Source: Pseudomonadota bacterium (GTDB taxonomy: Bacteria; Pseudomonadota; Alphaproteobacteria; Rhodospirillales; Magnetospirillaceae). Taken from it: a DNA stretch of 64,000 nucleotides. The stretch is from positions 124,001-188,000 of the forward strand of contig JAJYTF010000006.1 of the NCBI GenBank assembly GCA_021793155.1, read 5' to 3'. Each line of letters begins with the position of its first letter. Positions within the stretch are counted from its first letter, which is position 1. Below are positions 1 to 8,808 of this stretch, one piece after another. The position numbers and the translations under genes were made by a program. The notes beneath the pieces were generated by a model that saw only the letters and a program-made list of their open reading frames with translations, was not told where the DNA came from and did not search any database.

Positions 1-1
1 C

Positions 2-538
2 TTCGAAAAATACGGCAGTTCGCTGCTTACCAGCGTGATTGCCGCTGCCGGCGACTGGGCTCTCAACGGCACCACGACGGCGGTTACCAGTCCGCTCGGG
101 GGCGCGACCCAGGTGTTGAGCGGGCGCGCCATGGCCGCCAACCGCCTGGGCAACGATCTCGATGTGCTGGGCCAGCGAATGGTCCAGGAAAACGTCGACA
201 TGCGGCCGGTTCTGACGGTGCCCCAGGGCACTCGCCTCAACATCATTCCGTCCGAGGACATCTGGCTGCGGGACCCCAATCGTGTTCAAGCGGTGACGCC
301 GCCGCGAAAGACAGCGGGCGCGATCCGCGCCAGCGCCGATAACGTCATGCAGTTGGTGCCCGGGTTAGTCGACCTGATCGCCCAGAACCCGGCCCTGCAG
401 AAATATGCTCCGCAGACGGCCCAGCAGATCATGCAGTCGAATCTCTTGCAGCAGTTGCGAGGCGGCAATTTCAGCCCTCCCTCCGGCGCCCAGGCGCCCC
501 TTGGCCCGAGCGAAGGGGGGCAGGCGCCGCGGCCATGA
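2..538 (+). CDS. virB10: VirB10-like type IV secretion protein, C-terminal part (5' end outside window)
   Basis: Open from the window edge, so the N-terminus is missing. The visible 178 residues fit the C-terminal beta-barrel domain of VirB10/TrbI, which spans inner and outer membranes in the secretion channel. An FEKYGSSLLTSVI-like helix near the edge is followed by the conserved terminal strand VDMRPVLTVPQGTRLNI, matching the family's 'PTLTIPxGTxVNV' motif. A Pro/Gly-rich tail follows. The stop overlaps the virB11 start (ATGA), as expected in a vir-type operon. The family call is good. Whether the apparatus serves conjugation or effector export cannot be told from this fragment. Confidence 0.85.
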   Translation, partial: FEKYGSSLLTSVIAAAGDWALNGTTTAVTSPLGGATQVLSGRAMAANRLGNDLDVLGQRMVQENVDMRPVLTVPQGTRLNIIPSEDIWLRDPNRVQAVTPPRKTAGAIRASADNVMQLVPGLVDLIAQNPALQKYAPQTAQQIMQSNLLQQLRGGNFSPPSGAQAPLGPSEGGQAPRP

Positions 539-1533
539 ATCCATTGCTTGCTGACACGTTGCGCCGCCTGGCCGCGCATTACGCCTCGGACGAGATCGAG
601 GAAATCGCGATCAATCGCCCGGGCGAGGTTTGGATCAAGGCAGCGGGGGAAGGCTGGCGGCCGCGCGCCGATCCCAGTCTTACCGAGGACTACGTGCTGG
701 TCCTCTGCCAGCAGCTTGCCAATGTCGGCGGCCAGGCCTTCCACCGAGCCCGTATGCCGCTGTTGTATACCACGCTGCCGGAAGGCCACCGCTTCACTGC
801 GGTGGTCGGCCCCAATGTGCGCTACGACATGGGCGACACACGGGGGATCGCCGTCACCGTGCGGGTGTTCAATCCCCGCCGGAAGATCTCTCTGGACCGT
901 TACGGGCTCGAGGAGCGCTCGGCCCTGGCGGCATCACCCTTGCACGCCGGACGTCGGCGCTACGATCCTTCGCCGCTGGAGGATCTGCTGGAAGCAGTGA
1001 AGAACCGCGAGGCGATCCTGGTGTCCGGCGCAACCTCGACCGGCAAGACCACGTTCCTCAATGCCATCCTCGCCTATCTGCCGCCCGACAGCCGGATCGT
1101 CACGGTGGAAGACGCGCGTGAGGTGCTGGTGCCCCACCCCAACCGTGTCCATCTGGTGGTCTCGCGGACCGAGACCACCAACGGCGTCGATTTCATGCGG
1201 GTCGTGGATGCGGTGGTGCGTATGACGCCTGACGTCATTATCTGCGGCGAAATCGGCATCACCAACGCGCCCGGGGTGTTCCGACTGATGACCACCGGGC
1301 ACACCAATTTCATGGCCACCATCCACGCCAGCAGTCCCGAGGCGGCTTTGCGGGCCTTCTACCAGAACCTGGCGCAGAGCAACCCGGGGATCGACGCCGA
1401 GGCCGCCATCGACATCATCGGTTCGGCATTCGGTCGGATCGTCCAGATCGACCGGCACGGTTCGCAACGCATCGTCACGGCAATCGACATCCCCCCTATG
1501 GCCCGCGACGCCGTCGAGTCGCTCGATGGATGA
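535..1533 (+). CDS. virB11: VirB11-family secretion ATPase
   Basis: 332 residues, the usual VirB11 length. It should form the cytoplasmic hexameric ATPase powering pilus assembly and substrate transfer. Visible motifs: Walker A GATSTGKT (165-172), Asp-box VEDARE (191-196), Walker B VIICGEI (234-240) and His-box GHTNFMATIHA (255-265). The N-terminal 140 residues fit the VirB11 N-terminal domain. The start ATG overlaps the virB10 stop, and the 3' end overlaps virD4 by 8 bases, so all three are probably translated from one message. A PilT/GspE assignment is less likely because of length and the VirB10/VirD4 neighbours. Confidence 0.93.
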   Translation: MNPLLADTLRRLAAHYASDEIEEIAINRPGEVWIKAAGEGWRPRADPSLTEDYVLVLCQQLANVGGQAFHRARMPLLYTTLPEGHRFTAVVGPNVRYDMGDTRGIAVTVRVFNPRRKISLDRYGLEERSALAASPLHAGRRRYDPSPLEDLLEAVKNREAILVSGATSTGKTTFLNAILAYLPPDSRIVTVEDAREVLVPHPNRVHLVVSRTETTNGVDFMRVVDAVVRMTPDVIICGEIGITNAPGVFRLMTTGHTNFMATIHASSPEAALRAFYQNLAQSNPGIDAEAAIDIIGSAFGRIVQIDRHGSQRIVTAIDIPPMARDAVESLDG

Positions 1534-3451
1534 TGAAAGCCGCAAATGCCTTCAGTGGCGGGCGATGTCGGCAGTGGCGGCGATCTTCTGCCTGTTGCTC
1601 GGTCTGCCACTCGCCCTGCCGCTGACCTACCTTGCCGAACGCGGTGTCAGTCTGGCCACCCTGGGCTGGGTCGAAGGATATTTCTCCACGCTCGTCCAGC
1701 ATCACGAGTATTGGTTGGCCGTACACCGCGAATGGCTGGCCAACGCCTTCGTCGCCGGGAAGATCCCGGTCTTCCTGGCTGCCATCCCCAGTGCGGCGGT
1801 CGTGGTTCTCGGTACCGGCCTGGCCCTCAATCCGTGTTCCGTCATTCCCCCCATCCACGGTTCCGCCCGTTGGGCGAACGACAAGGATGTCCGCCGCATG
1901 GGGCTGTCCGACGGCTTTCTAACCGTTCTCGGCCAATGGCGCCGGAGGTTGCTGAAGCTTCACGAGACGTTGTCGGTTCTGTGCATCGCCCCGCCGGGGA
2001 CCGGCAAGACCGTGTCGGTGGTCATCCCCACCATTCTTTCCTGCGATGCGGCATCGATGATCATCAACGACGTCAAACCGGAATTGCATCAGATCACTTC
2101 GGGCTACCGGCAGCGAATCGGTCCTGTCTTCCGCCTCGATTGGGCGGCCGAGGATGATCCGGCGACCGGACTCGTCCATCCGCGATGGAACCCGCTTTCG
2201 CCCAAATCCATCCCTCCGGCGGGGCCGCAGCGTGACCTTTATGTCGATCGACTGACCGCCATCCTCATCGCCGACCCCCAGGGAAGTGCCGATCCTCATT
2301 GGAGCAAGAAAGGGCGCGCTGCGCTGGCCGGATTCATCCATTTCATCCTGTCGAAATGCGAAGCCAGCAATGCCGACGGTTTGCCCGAACAGTGGCGGCA
2401 TTCGGAGGCATGCTTTCCGCTGCTGCTCGACTGGATAACCGAAGCATCGCTCGTCGCAGCGGCGGAAATTGAGCGTCTGAAGGACGAGGCCCCGGATGTC
2501 GCCTTGATGGCGGACCCGACCCGCATGTTCCTGATGAACGCCGTCGAAGAGGCCCGTGCCGGAGGCTACGCCCATCGCGCGGTGATGGAACTGACACAGC
2601 TGGCCAATACGCCGGACCGTGAACGCGGATCGATCCTCTCCACCATGGACGCCGGATTGACGGTCTTCAAAAACTCGGCCGTGCGCCAGCGCACGGTGGC
2701 CTCAGATTTCAGTTTCGCCGATCTGCGCGGCTTGGCCGAAGGGGGGGTGGGCAAGTTGAAGCCGGTGACAGTCTATATTTGCGTCAACCAGCAGGATGCT
2801 CGTGCCCTGGGGGTCATCACGGCCCTGTTCGTCGAGGCCCTATCGGCCTATCTGGTGGCTCATCCTCCCGGCAGCAGCGATACTGCAGGCCGGCGACTAG
2901 GGCCTTATCCTGCCCTGTTTGTGCTGGACGAATTCCCGCAGATGCCCAAAGTGCAGGCATTGATCGACGGACCGGCGGTCGGCCGCGGGCAGAAGGTATC
3001 CTACCTGCTGATTGGGCAGGATTTTGCCCAGATCGAGGAGAAATATTCCAAGACCGGCCTTGAGACGCTGCTGTCTACCACCGCGGCCAAAGTCGTGCTG
3101 CCGCTCAATAACGAAGTGGTGGCAAAGCGGTTTTCGGAGATGGTCGGGAACCGCACCCACGAGGGCGAAAGCCGCAGCAGGACCTATGGTTTCTCCAGGC
3201 ATGCCAATCCCTTTTCCGTCAATATCAACAAGAGCCTGGCCGGCATACCGCTGATCCACCCGGCCGACTTCATGTCGATGCCGAAGGGAACCCATATCGT
3301 CCTGTTCCAGAAATATCTGAACCGTCCGATCAAGGTGCAGACACCGTTCTATTTCGATGATCCGGTGCTCCGGCGGCGGGCGTGGAACCCGAGGGCGGGC
3401 AAGGGGCCTAGGCCGTCGCCGCCAATGCCGAAATGGCTGCATCCGACATGA
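1526..3451 (+). CDS. virD4: VirD4-family type IV coupling protein
   Basis: 641 residues. Coupling protein that recruits substrates (DNA-protein complex or effectors) to the secretion channel. Two N-terminal membrane helices (about 14-36 and 79-101) are followed by a cytoplasmic RecA-like ATPase: Walker A APPGTGKT (155-162) and Walker B with D468-E469 in FVLDEFPQMPK. The family-typical stretch 'GSARWANDKDVRRMGL' precedes the ATPase and 'FQKYLNRPIKVQTPFYF' lies near the end. It overlaps the end of virB11. It is the last recognisable secretion gene; the next 100 bases are abruptly AT-rich. Confidence 0.93.
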   Translation: MDDESRKCLQWRAMSAVAAIFCLLLGLPLALPLTYLAERGVSLATLGWVEGYFSTLVQHHEYWLAVHREWLANAFVAGKIPVFLAAIPSAAVVVLGTGLALNPCSVIPPIHGSARWANDKDVRRMGLSDGFLTVLGQWRRRLLKLHETLSVLCIAPPGTGKTVSVVIPTILSCDAASMIINDVKPELHQITSGYRQRIGPVFRLDWAAEDDPATGLVHPRWNPLSPKSIPPAGPQRDLYVDRLTAILIADPQGSADPHWSKKGRAALAGFIHFILSKCEASNADGLPEQWRHSEACFPLLLDWITEASLVAAAEIERLKDEAPDVALMADPTRMFLMNAVEEARAGGYAHRAVMELTQLANTPDRERGSILSTMDAGLTVFKNSAVRQRTVASDFSFADLRGLAEGGVGKLKPVTVYICVNQQDARALGVITALFVEALSAYLVAHPPGSSDTAGRRLGPYPALFVLDEFPQMPKVQALIDGPAVGRGQKVSYLLIGQDFAQIEEKYSKTGLETLLSTTAAKVVLPLNNEVVAKRFSEMVGNRTHEGESRSRTYGFSRHANPFSVNINKSLAGIPLIHPADFMSMPKGTHIVLFQKYLNRPIKVQTPFYFDDPVLRRRAWNPRAGKGPRPSPPMPKWLHPT

Positions 3452-3547
3452 CGCTGTTGTGGCAACGCACAACCATAGATATCACGATGTGGCGATTTAA
3501 ACTCTTTTTCGAGATGTTAAAATATTTTATATTTCCCGTTGAGGTAG
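3452..3547. promoter_or_regulatory. AT-rich spacer after virD4, promoter-like
   Basis: About 75 bases (3470-3545) are strikingly AT-rich against the GC-rich surroundings and include TTAAAATATTTTATAT near 3517. This could hold the promoter of the following small gene, or mark a junction of foreign DNA. I see no clear terminator hairpin for the virB operon. Confidence 0.35.
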
Positions 3548-4021
3548 ATGACGGGGGATGTGATGGGGTTGGAAATAAATGGGGAAACGTTAACGGAGCA
3601 GTATAAGTTTTTGAGAAATAAGATGCTGAGCGGGGGTGCGAAGGAGCCGCGCGAGGAGGGTGGCTCGGCAGATGTGGTGAGTGAGGCGGTTGACGCAATT
3701 TATACGCGAATCGTCGCGTCTCCGGTCACCGACGTCGCTTCGGCCGTCGAAAAGCTTCGCTTCGCTTATCACTGCCTGACCGACGAAGAAGATTTCAAGG
3801 AAGCGGCAAATCTGGTGTTGCAGGTCTGTTGCGCCCTTGAAGCGCTGCCTGCCGAGGTGGTTCTGCCGGTTTGCACCATGCAAGGTCGTATGAAACTGGC
3901 GCAGCATGCCTGCCGTAGCGCGCCCGCCGGCTCCCCGAAGCATCCATTGCCCCTCGGGATCGTCAGGGCGGCGGTCACCGATCCGTGTGATGCCGACCTC
4001 GGTGCCGGCAATACGAGCTAG
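3548..4021 (+). CDS. Hypothetical protein (157 aa)
   Basis: I do not recognise this protein. Start could be ATG 3548 or the in-frame ATG at 3563. The first third is AT-richer than genome-typical DNA, while the rest has normal GC3-rich codon use. There are no membrane helices. The middle (about 60-100) looks alpha-helical with Cys and Leu. The C-terminal 35 residues are Pro/Gly-rich and low in complexity, so the ORF may run on past the true domain. Position directly after the T4SS genes suggests accessory cargo, but no function is supported. Confidence 0.5.
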   Translation: MTGDVMGLEINGETLTEQYKFLRNKMLSGGAKEPREEGGSADVVSEAVDAIYTRIVASPVTDVASAVEKLRFAYHCLTDEEDFKEAANLVLQVCCALEALPAEVVLPVCTMQGRMKLAQHACRSAPAGSPKHPLPLGIVRAAVTDPCDADLGAGNTS

Positions 4022-4075
4022 GGGGCGGAGAACGTTTCCACCTTGGCCGGGTGAGGTATCGGCGCACCAACCGGC

Positions 4076-4447
4076 TCAGGCCGGCTGGCGAAACCGGTCG
4101 GAAAACGCGACAAAAGATACCGCCAGGGCGACACCTTCCGCCAAGCCGTCACGGTTTTCAGCCTCGACGAGGATGCGAAGCGACTTGGATGGCCGCTCTT
4201 CCCCCCCATTGTCGAGGGTGACCGCCAGTTCCCCGGCGACCGACTGGGTCAGCGTGAGGAACCATGCATTGCCCGCGCCGCCGCCCGAGAGGGTGAATGC
4301 GGCTGTCGCTTCATCTGGCGTTACGCTCATCTGGGTCAGAGAGAAGCCGTGTGCCTCGATCAAAGCCTCGATCGGCTGGCTGATTTGTGCGGTCAGTGCC
4401 CGCATGGCTTCGATGGCCGAACTGGTCGTTCCTTCAGGCAAGATCAT
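4076..4447 (-). CDS. Hypothetical protein (123 aa)
   Basis: Unrecognised. Reads as a compact soluble protein with an N-terminal helix (about 9-32) and alternating beta-like segments around 60-105. No signal peptide or membrane helix. A GGGAGG ribosome-binding sequence abuts the ATG at 4447, so the in-frame TTG two codons downstream may be the real start. Transcribed divergently from the gene at 4549, with about 100 bases between. Codon use is typical of the genome, which supports a real gene. Confidence 0.55.
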   Translation of the reverse strand: MILPEGTTSSAIEAMRALTAQISQPIEALIEAHGFSLTQMSVTPDEATAAFTLSGGGAGNAWFLTLTQSVAGELAVTLDNGGEERPSKSLRILVEAENRDGLAEGVALAVSFVAFSDRFRQPA

Positions 4448-4548
4448 CCTCCCGGGGGGGTATGGGCGCCACGCGCCCGTTGTTGACGAACTGTATTCAA
4501 AACGAAGAATATGGCAATGCGGTTTTCCTGTTGCGGTTTGGGGGCGGT

Positions 4549-5154
4549 ATGGCGGCTCAATCGGAGGGCGAAGGGAAGGCGGCGCGTCGCCCAGCAGGCG
4601 AAGGCGTGAAGGGGGCGGCCGCGCGCGAGGTTCGACAGCGTCATGGCGGTTCGCCGACTTCGGCCGAAACTGTGCGCAAGGCTTTGCAGCGGGTTGGATC
4701 AGCGACGGGCAAGGCTTCTTCGTCCGAAGCGCCGCGCCGGCGGCGTTCCCACACGGAGCCGCAGGGCGGTTCGGCGGACGAGCGAATCCTGCAGGCGCTT
4801 CTCGGCCGGCTGGCAGCCGAGGAGACGGGCGACGAACCGGCTGATACGCCTCAACTTGGCCAGAAACTGAGCAGCCTCTCCGATGCCGAACTGGAGCGAC
4901 TGAGCCGCCTGTTGGCCGCCGTGCAGGCCGCCAGGGCCGAGCGGGGGGGTGGTCGACAACCCCTTCTCGATCGGTTGAACGACCGCCTGGCCGCCGCGGG
5001 GGTCACCATGGATGTCAACTGCAAGACCACCATCATCAATATCGGTGGTGACCGTGCGGACGGTGACGGCCGGCCGAAGGCCCGCTCGTTCGGCCGGTCC
5101 AACTGGGGGCGTTACCTGGGCGGCAAGTTGAAGGACTTTCTCGAAGGACGGTGA
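4549..5154 (+). CDS. Hypothetical protein, disordered N-terminus and conserved-looking C-terminus (201 aa)
   Basis: Unrecognised. Residues 1-80 are rich in Arg, Ser, Gly and Ala and probably disordered. About 100-130 is a leucine-rich helical stretch with LSSLSDAELERLSRLLAAV. The last 50 residues contain VTMDVNCKTTIINIGGD and a basic, Trp-containing end. I chose ATG 4549 because it lies inside the divergent spacer; longer in-frame starts would run back toward the opposite-strand gene at 4447. Ends 90 bases before the first operon of the catabolic regulon, whose promoter is separate. Confidence 0.55.
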   Translation: MAAQSEGEGKAARRPAGEGVKGAAAREVRQRHGGSPTSAETVRKALQRVGSATGKASSSEAPRRRRSHTEPQGGSADERILQALLGRLAAEETGDEPADTPQLGQKLSSLSDAELERLSRLLAAVQAARAERGGGRQPLLDRLNDRLAAAGVTMDVNCKTTIINIGGDRADGDGRPKARSFGRSNWGRYLGGKLKDFLEGR

Positions 5155-5179
5155 TGAGGCGACGGCTGGCCGGCGGCGC

Positions 5180-5215
5180 TTGACAGCACCTGCAATATGA
5201 ATGATCATTCAGTCA
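5180..5215 (+). promoter_or_regulatory. Promoter and TetR-type operator of the oxidation operon
   Basis: TTGACA at 5180-5185 is a perfect -35. A 14-bp perfect palindrome TGAATGATCATTCA lies at 5198-5211. Read with a 4-bp spacer it is TGAATGA-TCAT-TCAGTCA (5198-5215), one mismatch from the sites at 13114 and 14857. The right half and flank (ATCATTCAGTCAAC) are identical to the ligase promoter at 13124-13137. In that register (5194-5211) the distance from TTGAC is 14 bases, the same as at the ligase promoter. Repressor binding would cover the -10 region. Confidence 0.75.
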
Positions 5216-5218
5216 ACT

Positions 5219-5236
5219 TGAATGGATGGTCAGTGA
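5219..5236 (+). promoter_or_regulatory. Possible second, degenerate operator
   Basis: TGAATGG-ATGG-TCAGTGA resembles the regulon operator with two arm mismatches. It starts exactly 21 bases, two helical turns, after the first site. It lies in the leader just before the ATG at 5244, so a dimer pair could bind the same DNA face. Confidence 0.35.
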
Positions 5237-5243
5237 GGGGCAC

Positions 5244-6017
5244 ATGCGGGAGGCGATTCTGCAGCTGCAACGGCGGGACGGGGTGGTCGAGGTGACCATG
5301 GTCAGTCCACCGGTCAACGCCCTCGGTACCGGCCTGATCGCCGCACTGCACCAGATTCTCGACCGGATCACCGCCGACGGTACGGCTCGTGTATTGCATC
5401 TGAAAAGCGCGCTGAAGGTGTTCTGCGCCGGCGCCGATCTCGCGGAAATGCGGGCCAATCTTGCCGACCCCTCCTGTGTCGACGCACAGATCGATGCGGT
5501 GCGCGACATCCAGGCGGTACTGAAGCGGATTGAAACCTTGCCCATGGCCACCATCGCCGAAGTCGGCGGAGCCGCCATGGGCGGCGGCCTGGAATTGGCG
5601 CTGGCCTGCGACTTTCGCGTCGCCGCCGCCGATGCCAAGCTGGCCTTGCCGGAAACCAATCTTGGCCTGATCCCGGGCGCCGGTGGCACCCAGCGACTGA
5701 CCGCCCTGTGCGGACCGGCTGTGGCCAAGCGACTGATTCTTGGCGCCGAGATCCTCGACGGCACCACCGCCGCCGCCCTTGGGGTGGTCCATTGGGCGCC
5801 GCCCCGCCCCGAATTGCCGAACGTCGCCGCAGCTTTGGCCGATCGCCTGGCGAAGTTGCCCCGTGCCGCCGTTGCGGCGGCCAAGGCCTGCATCGCCGCG
5901 CAGGCCGATCCCGGCCGCGACGGATACGAGGAAGAACTCCAGGCGACCAAGAGACTGCTGCTCGACGAGCCGGAAACCCGCGACCGGGTGGAAGCTTTCC
6001 TTTCGGGCCAGCGCTGA
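5244..6017 (+). CDS. Enoyl-CoA hydratase/isomerase family protein (crotonase 1)
   Basis: 257 residues from ATG 5244, chosen because GAGGGG (5235-5240) precedes it; an upstream ATG at 5226 has no such site. Crotonase fold. The oxyanion-hole segments are VFCAGADLAEM (59-69) and AAMGGGLELA (110-119). Both hydratase glutamates are at their positions: E117 in GGGLE and E137 in LPETNLG, followed by IPGAGGTQRL. It should therefore hydrate (or isomerise) an enoyl-CoA in the cytoplasm. First gene of an operon with an SDR, a second crotonase, an acyl-CoA dehydrogenase and a second SDR. The exact substrate is unknown. Confidence 0.88.
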   Translation: MREAILQLQRRDGVVEVTMVSPPVNALGTGLIAALHQILDRITADGTARVLHLKSALKVFCAGADLAEMRANLADPSCVDAQIDAVRDIQAVLKRIETLPMATIAEVGGAAMGGGLELALACDFRVAAADAKLALPETNLGLIPGAGGTQRLTALCGPAVAKRLILGAEILDGTTAAALGVVHWAPPRPELPNVAAALADRLAKLPRAAVAAAKACIAAQADPGRDGYEEELQATKRLLLDEPETRDRVEAFLSGQR

Positions 6018-6036
6018 TCAACAAGGAGCGAGAAAC

Positions 6037-6783
6037 ATGAATTTCAAGGATAAGGTGGTCCTGGTCACCGGCAGTGCATCCGGCATCGGATTATGCACGG
6101 CGCAAGGCATGGCCGAGTTGGGGGCCGACGTGTTGTTGGCCGACATCAATGCCGAAGCCGGCGAGAAGGCGGCTGCCGACATCCGTGCCCAGGGCGGCAA
6201 GGCGCAGTTTTTCAAGGTCGACCTGACCGACGCAACCTCGATCAAAGGCTTGAAGGAACAGGTGGTGGCCAGCCGGGGCCGTCTCGACGTGCTGGCCAAT
6301 GTTGCCGGCTGGGGGCACATCCAGCCCTTCGTCGAGAACGACGACGCCTTCGTCAACAAGGTGATCGCCCTCAACCTGCGCGGGCCGGTGGAGTTGCTGC
6401 GCGCATTCTTCCCGCTGCTGATCGAGCAAAAGGGCGGCAAGGTGGTGCTGGTGTCGAGCGATGCCGGCCGGGTTGGCAGCCTGGGCGAAAGCGTCTATTC
6501 GGCGGCCAAGGGCGGCATCATCGCTTTCGCCAAGGCGCTGGCTCGCGAGGGTGCGCGCTACGGCATCAACGTGAACTGCATCTGCCCCGGTCCCACCGAC
6601 ACGCCGCTGCTGCGCTCCGAGCCGGAGAAATTTCTCGAAGCCTTCGTCAAGGCCATTCCCATGCGGCGCTTCGGCAAGCCGTCGGAAGTGGCCGACGCCA
6701 TCATTTTCATGGCCAGCAACCGGGCCGATTACATCACCGGCCAGGTCTTGAGCGTCAACGGCGGCATCGCCATGGTGGGCTGA
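6037..6783 (+). CDS. SDR-family 3-hydroxyacyl-CoA dehydrogenase, BadH-like
   Basis: 248 residues. Classical short-chain dehydrogenase with NAD-binding TGSASGIG (11-18) and catalytic S141, Y154, K158. The stretch around [11 protein letters not shown] (142-152) and the [10 protein letters not shown] segment closely resemble BadH, the 2-hydroxycyclohexanecarboxyl-CoA dehydrogenase of Rhodopseudomonas palustris, as I remember that sequence. A role in oxidising a (cyclic) 3-hydroxyacyl-CoA to the 3-oxo thioester is likely. Good AAGGAG site at 6023-6028. Lies 19 bases after crotonase 1 in the same operon. FabG-type ketoacyl-ACP reduction is less likely in this context. Confidence 0.85.
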   Translation: MNFKDKVVLVTGSASGIGLCTAQGMAELGADVLLADINAEAGEKAAADIRAQGGKAQFFKVDLTDATSIKGLKEQVVASRGRLDVLANVAGWGHIQPFVENDDAFVNKVIALNLRGPVELLRAFFPLLIEQKGGKVVLVSSDAGRVGSLGESVYSAAKGGIIAFAKALAREGARYGINVNCICPGPTDTPLLRSEPEKFLEAFVKAIPMRRFGKPSEVADAIIFMASNRADYITGQVLSVNGGIAMVG

Positions 6784-6814
6784 CCGCCCGCCGCATCGTA
6801 AAGGGAAGAAAGAG

Positions 6815-7633
6815 ATGAGAGAATTCAAGGCGGCCGAGTACAAGGCCAAGCATTTTGACTGGAAAGTGGATGGCAAGGTGGCGACGCTGACCCTGAACCG
6901 TCCCGATCGGAAGAACCCGCTGACCTTCGATTCTTACGGCGAACTGCGCGACCTGTTTCAGGACATGGTCTATGCGACCGACGTAAAGGCGGTGGTGATC
7001 TCCGGCGCCGGGGGCAATTTCTGCTCGGGCGGCGACGTGCATGAGATCATCGGACCGCTCACCAAGATGGACATGCCCGGCCTGCTGGAATTCACCCGCA
7101 TGACCGGCGACGCCGTCAAGGCCATGCGCATGGCGCCCCAGCCGATCATCGCGGCCATCGACGGCGTCTGCGCCGGTGCGGGCACCATGTTGGCCTGCGC
7201 CTCGGACATCCGCCTGGGCACCGCCCGCAGCAAGGTCGCCTTCCTGTTCGTCCGCGTCGGCTTGGCCGGGGCCGACATGGGCGCCTGCACCCTGCTGCCC
7301 CGGCTGATCGGGCTCAGCCGCGCCGCGGAACTGTTGTATACCGGCCGAGCCATGTCGGGCGAAGAGGCCGATCGCTACGGCTTCTACAACTCGCTGCATG
7401 ACCCGGAAGAGGTTCTGGCGACGGCCACCAAGCTGGCCCACAGCCTGGCCGATGGCCCGACCTTCGGCCATGCCATGACCAAGAAGATGCTGTGGCAGGA
7501 GTGGAACGCCGGTCTTGGCGAATGCATCGAGGCGGAAGCGCAGGCCCAATCCATCTGCATGCAGACCAAGGACTTCGAGCGCGCCTACCACGCGTTCGCC
7601 AACAAGCAGACTCCGAAGTTCGAGGGTAATTGA
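6815..7633 (+). CDS. Crotonase-family protein lacking both hydratase glutamates (crotonase 2)
   Basis: 272 residues. Oxyanion-hole motifs are clear: [10 protein letters not shown] (68-77) and [10 protein letters not shown] (119-128). Met125 stands where hydratases have the first catalytic Glu, and the [14 protein letters not shown] segment (143-156) has no Glu at the second position. Asp154 instead falls where MenB and the ring-cleaving BadI carry an Asp. The protein is thus probably not a simple hydratase; ring-opening hydrolysis or another crotonase reaction is plausible but not shown. AAGGGAAG site at 6801-6808. Its stop overlaps the next start (TGATG). Confidence 0.8.
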   Translation: MREFKAAEYKAKHFDWKVDGKVATLTLNRPDRKNPLTFDSYGELRDLFQDMVYATDVKAVVISGAGGNFCSGGDVHEIIGPLTKMDMPGLLEFTRMTGDAVKAMRMAPQPIIAAIDGVCAGAGTMLACASDIRLGTARSKVAFLFVRVGLAGADMGACTLLPRLIGLSRAAELLYTGRAMSGEEADRYGFYNSLHDPEEVLATATKLAHSLADGPTFGHAMTKKMLWQEWNAGLGECIEAEAQAQSICMQTKDFERAYHAFANKQTPKFEGN

Positions 7634-8808
7634 TGGCCGACACCTCATTCCTCGCCTGGCCGTTTTTCGACGAGTCGCATCGCGAATTCGCGGCGGCCAT
7701 CGAGGAATGGGCGACCACCGCTTTGCCGACCCTTTGTCCGGACGACGAAGCTCACGGACCGGCCATGGACGATACCGCCCGTCGGCTGGTACGCGAACTC
7801 GGCAAGGCGGGTTTCCTCACCGCTTGCGTCCCGGCCGCCTATGGCGGCCGGGCCAAGGACTTCGATGTCCGCGGTCTGTGCCTGGGCCGCGAGACACTGG
7901 CCCGCCATGCCGGCCTGGCCGACTTCAGCTTCGCCATGCAAGGGTTGGGCAGTGCCGCCGTCACCCTGTTCGGCAACGATCGCCAGAAGGCGCATTACCT
8001 GCCGGCGGTCGGGCGGGGCGAGGCGATCGCCGCCTTCGCCATTTCCGAGGTCGATGCCGGCTCGGATGTGGGGGCGATGACGACACGGGCGGTGCCGGAC
8101 GGTGACCATTATGTCATCGACGGGGCCAAGACCTGGATCTCCAACGCCGGCCTGGCCGACTTCTATACGGTCTTCGCCCGGTTGGGCGATGCGCCGGGCG
8201 CCAAGGGACTGGCCGCCTTCGTCGTCGATGCCGGAACCCCTGGGCTTTCGGTCTCCGGCCGCATCGACGTCATCGCGCCCCATCCTCTGGGATCTTTGCG
8301 CTTGGACGGCTGCCGGGTGCCGGCCACCAATATGCTTGGCAAGCCGGGCGACGGCTTCAAGGTGGCTATGTCGGTGCTCGACGTCTTCCGTTCGACCGTC
8401 GGCGCCGCCGCTCTCGGTTTCGCCCGCCGCGCCCTGGACGAGGCGATCGCCCGCGGACGCAAACGCCGGGTGTTCGACCACCATCTGGTCGATTTCCAAC
8501 TGACCCAGGCCAAGATCGCCGACATGGCGGTGGCCATCGACGCCGCTGCCTTGCTGATCTACCGGGCTGCCTGGACCAAGGACGTGATCGGCGGCCGGGT
8601 GACGCGCGAGGCCTCGATGGCCAAGCTGTTCGCCACCGAATCGGCGCAACAGGTGATCGATGCCGCCGTGCAGATCTTCGGCGGCCTGGGCGTGGTTAGT
8701 GGGACGACCGTCGAGAAACTGTACCGTGAGATCCGCCCACTCAGAATTTACGAAGGCGCCAGCGAGATCCAGAAACTGGTGATCGCGGGCAAGGTGATGG
8801 ATCAATGA
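7633..8808 (+). CDS. Acyl-CoA dehydrogenase
   Basis: 391 residues, the normal size for this FAD family. N-terminal helical domain, beta domain with [12 protein letters not shown] (135-146) and TWISNAG (167-173), C-terminal helical domain with QIFGGLGV (347-354). The catalytic base is Glu374 in [10 protein letters not shown] (371-380). It should introduce a double bond into an acyl-CoA, passing electrons to ETF. The start ATG overlaps the preceding stop and the end overlaps the next start (ATGA), so it is translationally coupled on both sides. A TTG immediately upstream is less likely as start. Confidence 0.92.
   Translation: MADTSFLAWPFFDESHREFAAAIEEWATTALPTLCPDDEAHGPAMDDTARRLVRELGKAGFLTACVPAAYGGRAKDFDVRGLCLGRETLARHAGLADFSFAMQGLGSAAVTLFGNDRQKAHYLPAVGRGEAIAAFAISEVDAGSDVGAMTTRAVPDGDHYVIDGAKTWISNAGLADFYTVFARLGDAPGAKGLAAFVVDAGTPGLSVSGRIDVIAPHPLGSLRLDGCRVPATNMLGKPGDGFKVAMSVLDVFRSTVGAAALGFARRALDEAIARGRKRRVFDHHLVDFQLTQAKIADMAVAIDAAALLIYRAAWTKDVIGGRVTREASMAKLFATESAQQVIDAAVQIFGGLGVVSGTTVEKLYREIRPLRIYEGASEIQKLVIAGKVMDQ

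Noticed and set aside
5198-5211. FNR-type or LacI-type site
   Set aside because: The palindrome lacks the TTGAT-N4-ATCAA FNR pattern and matches the three other TGAATGA/TCATTCA sites in the regulon.
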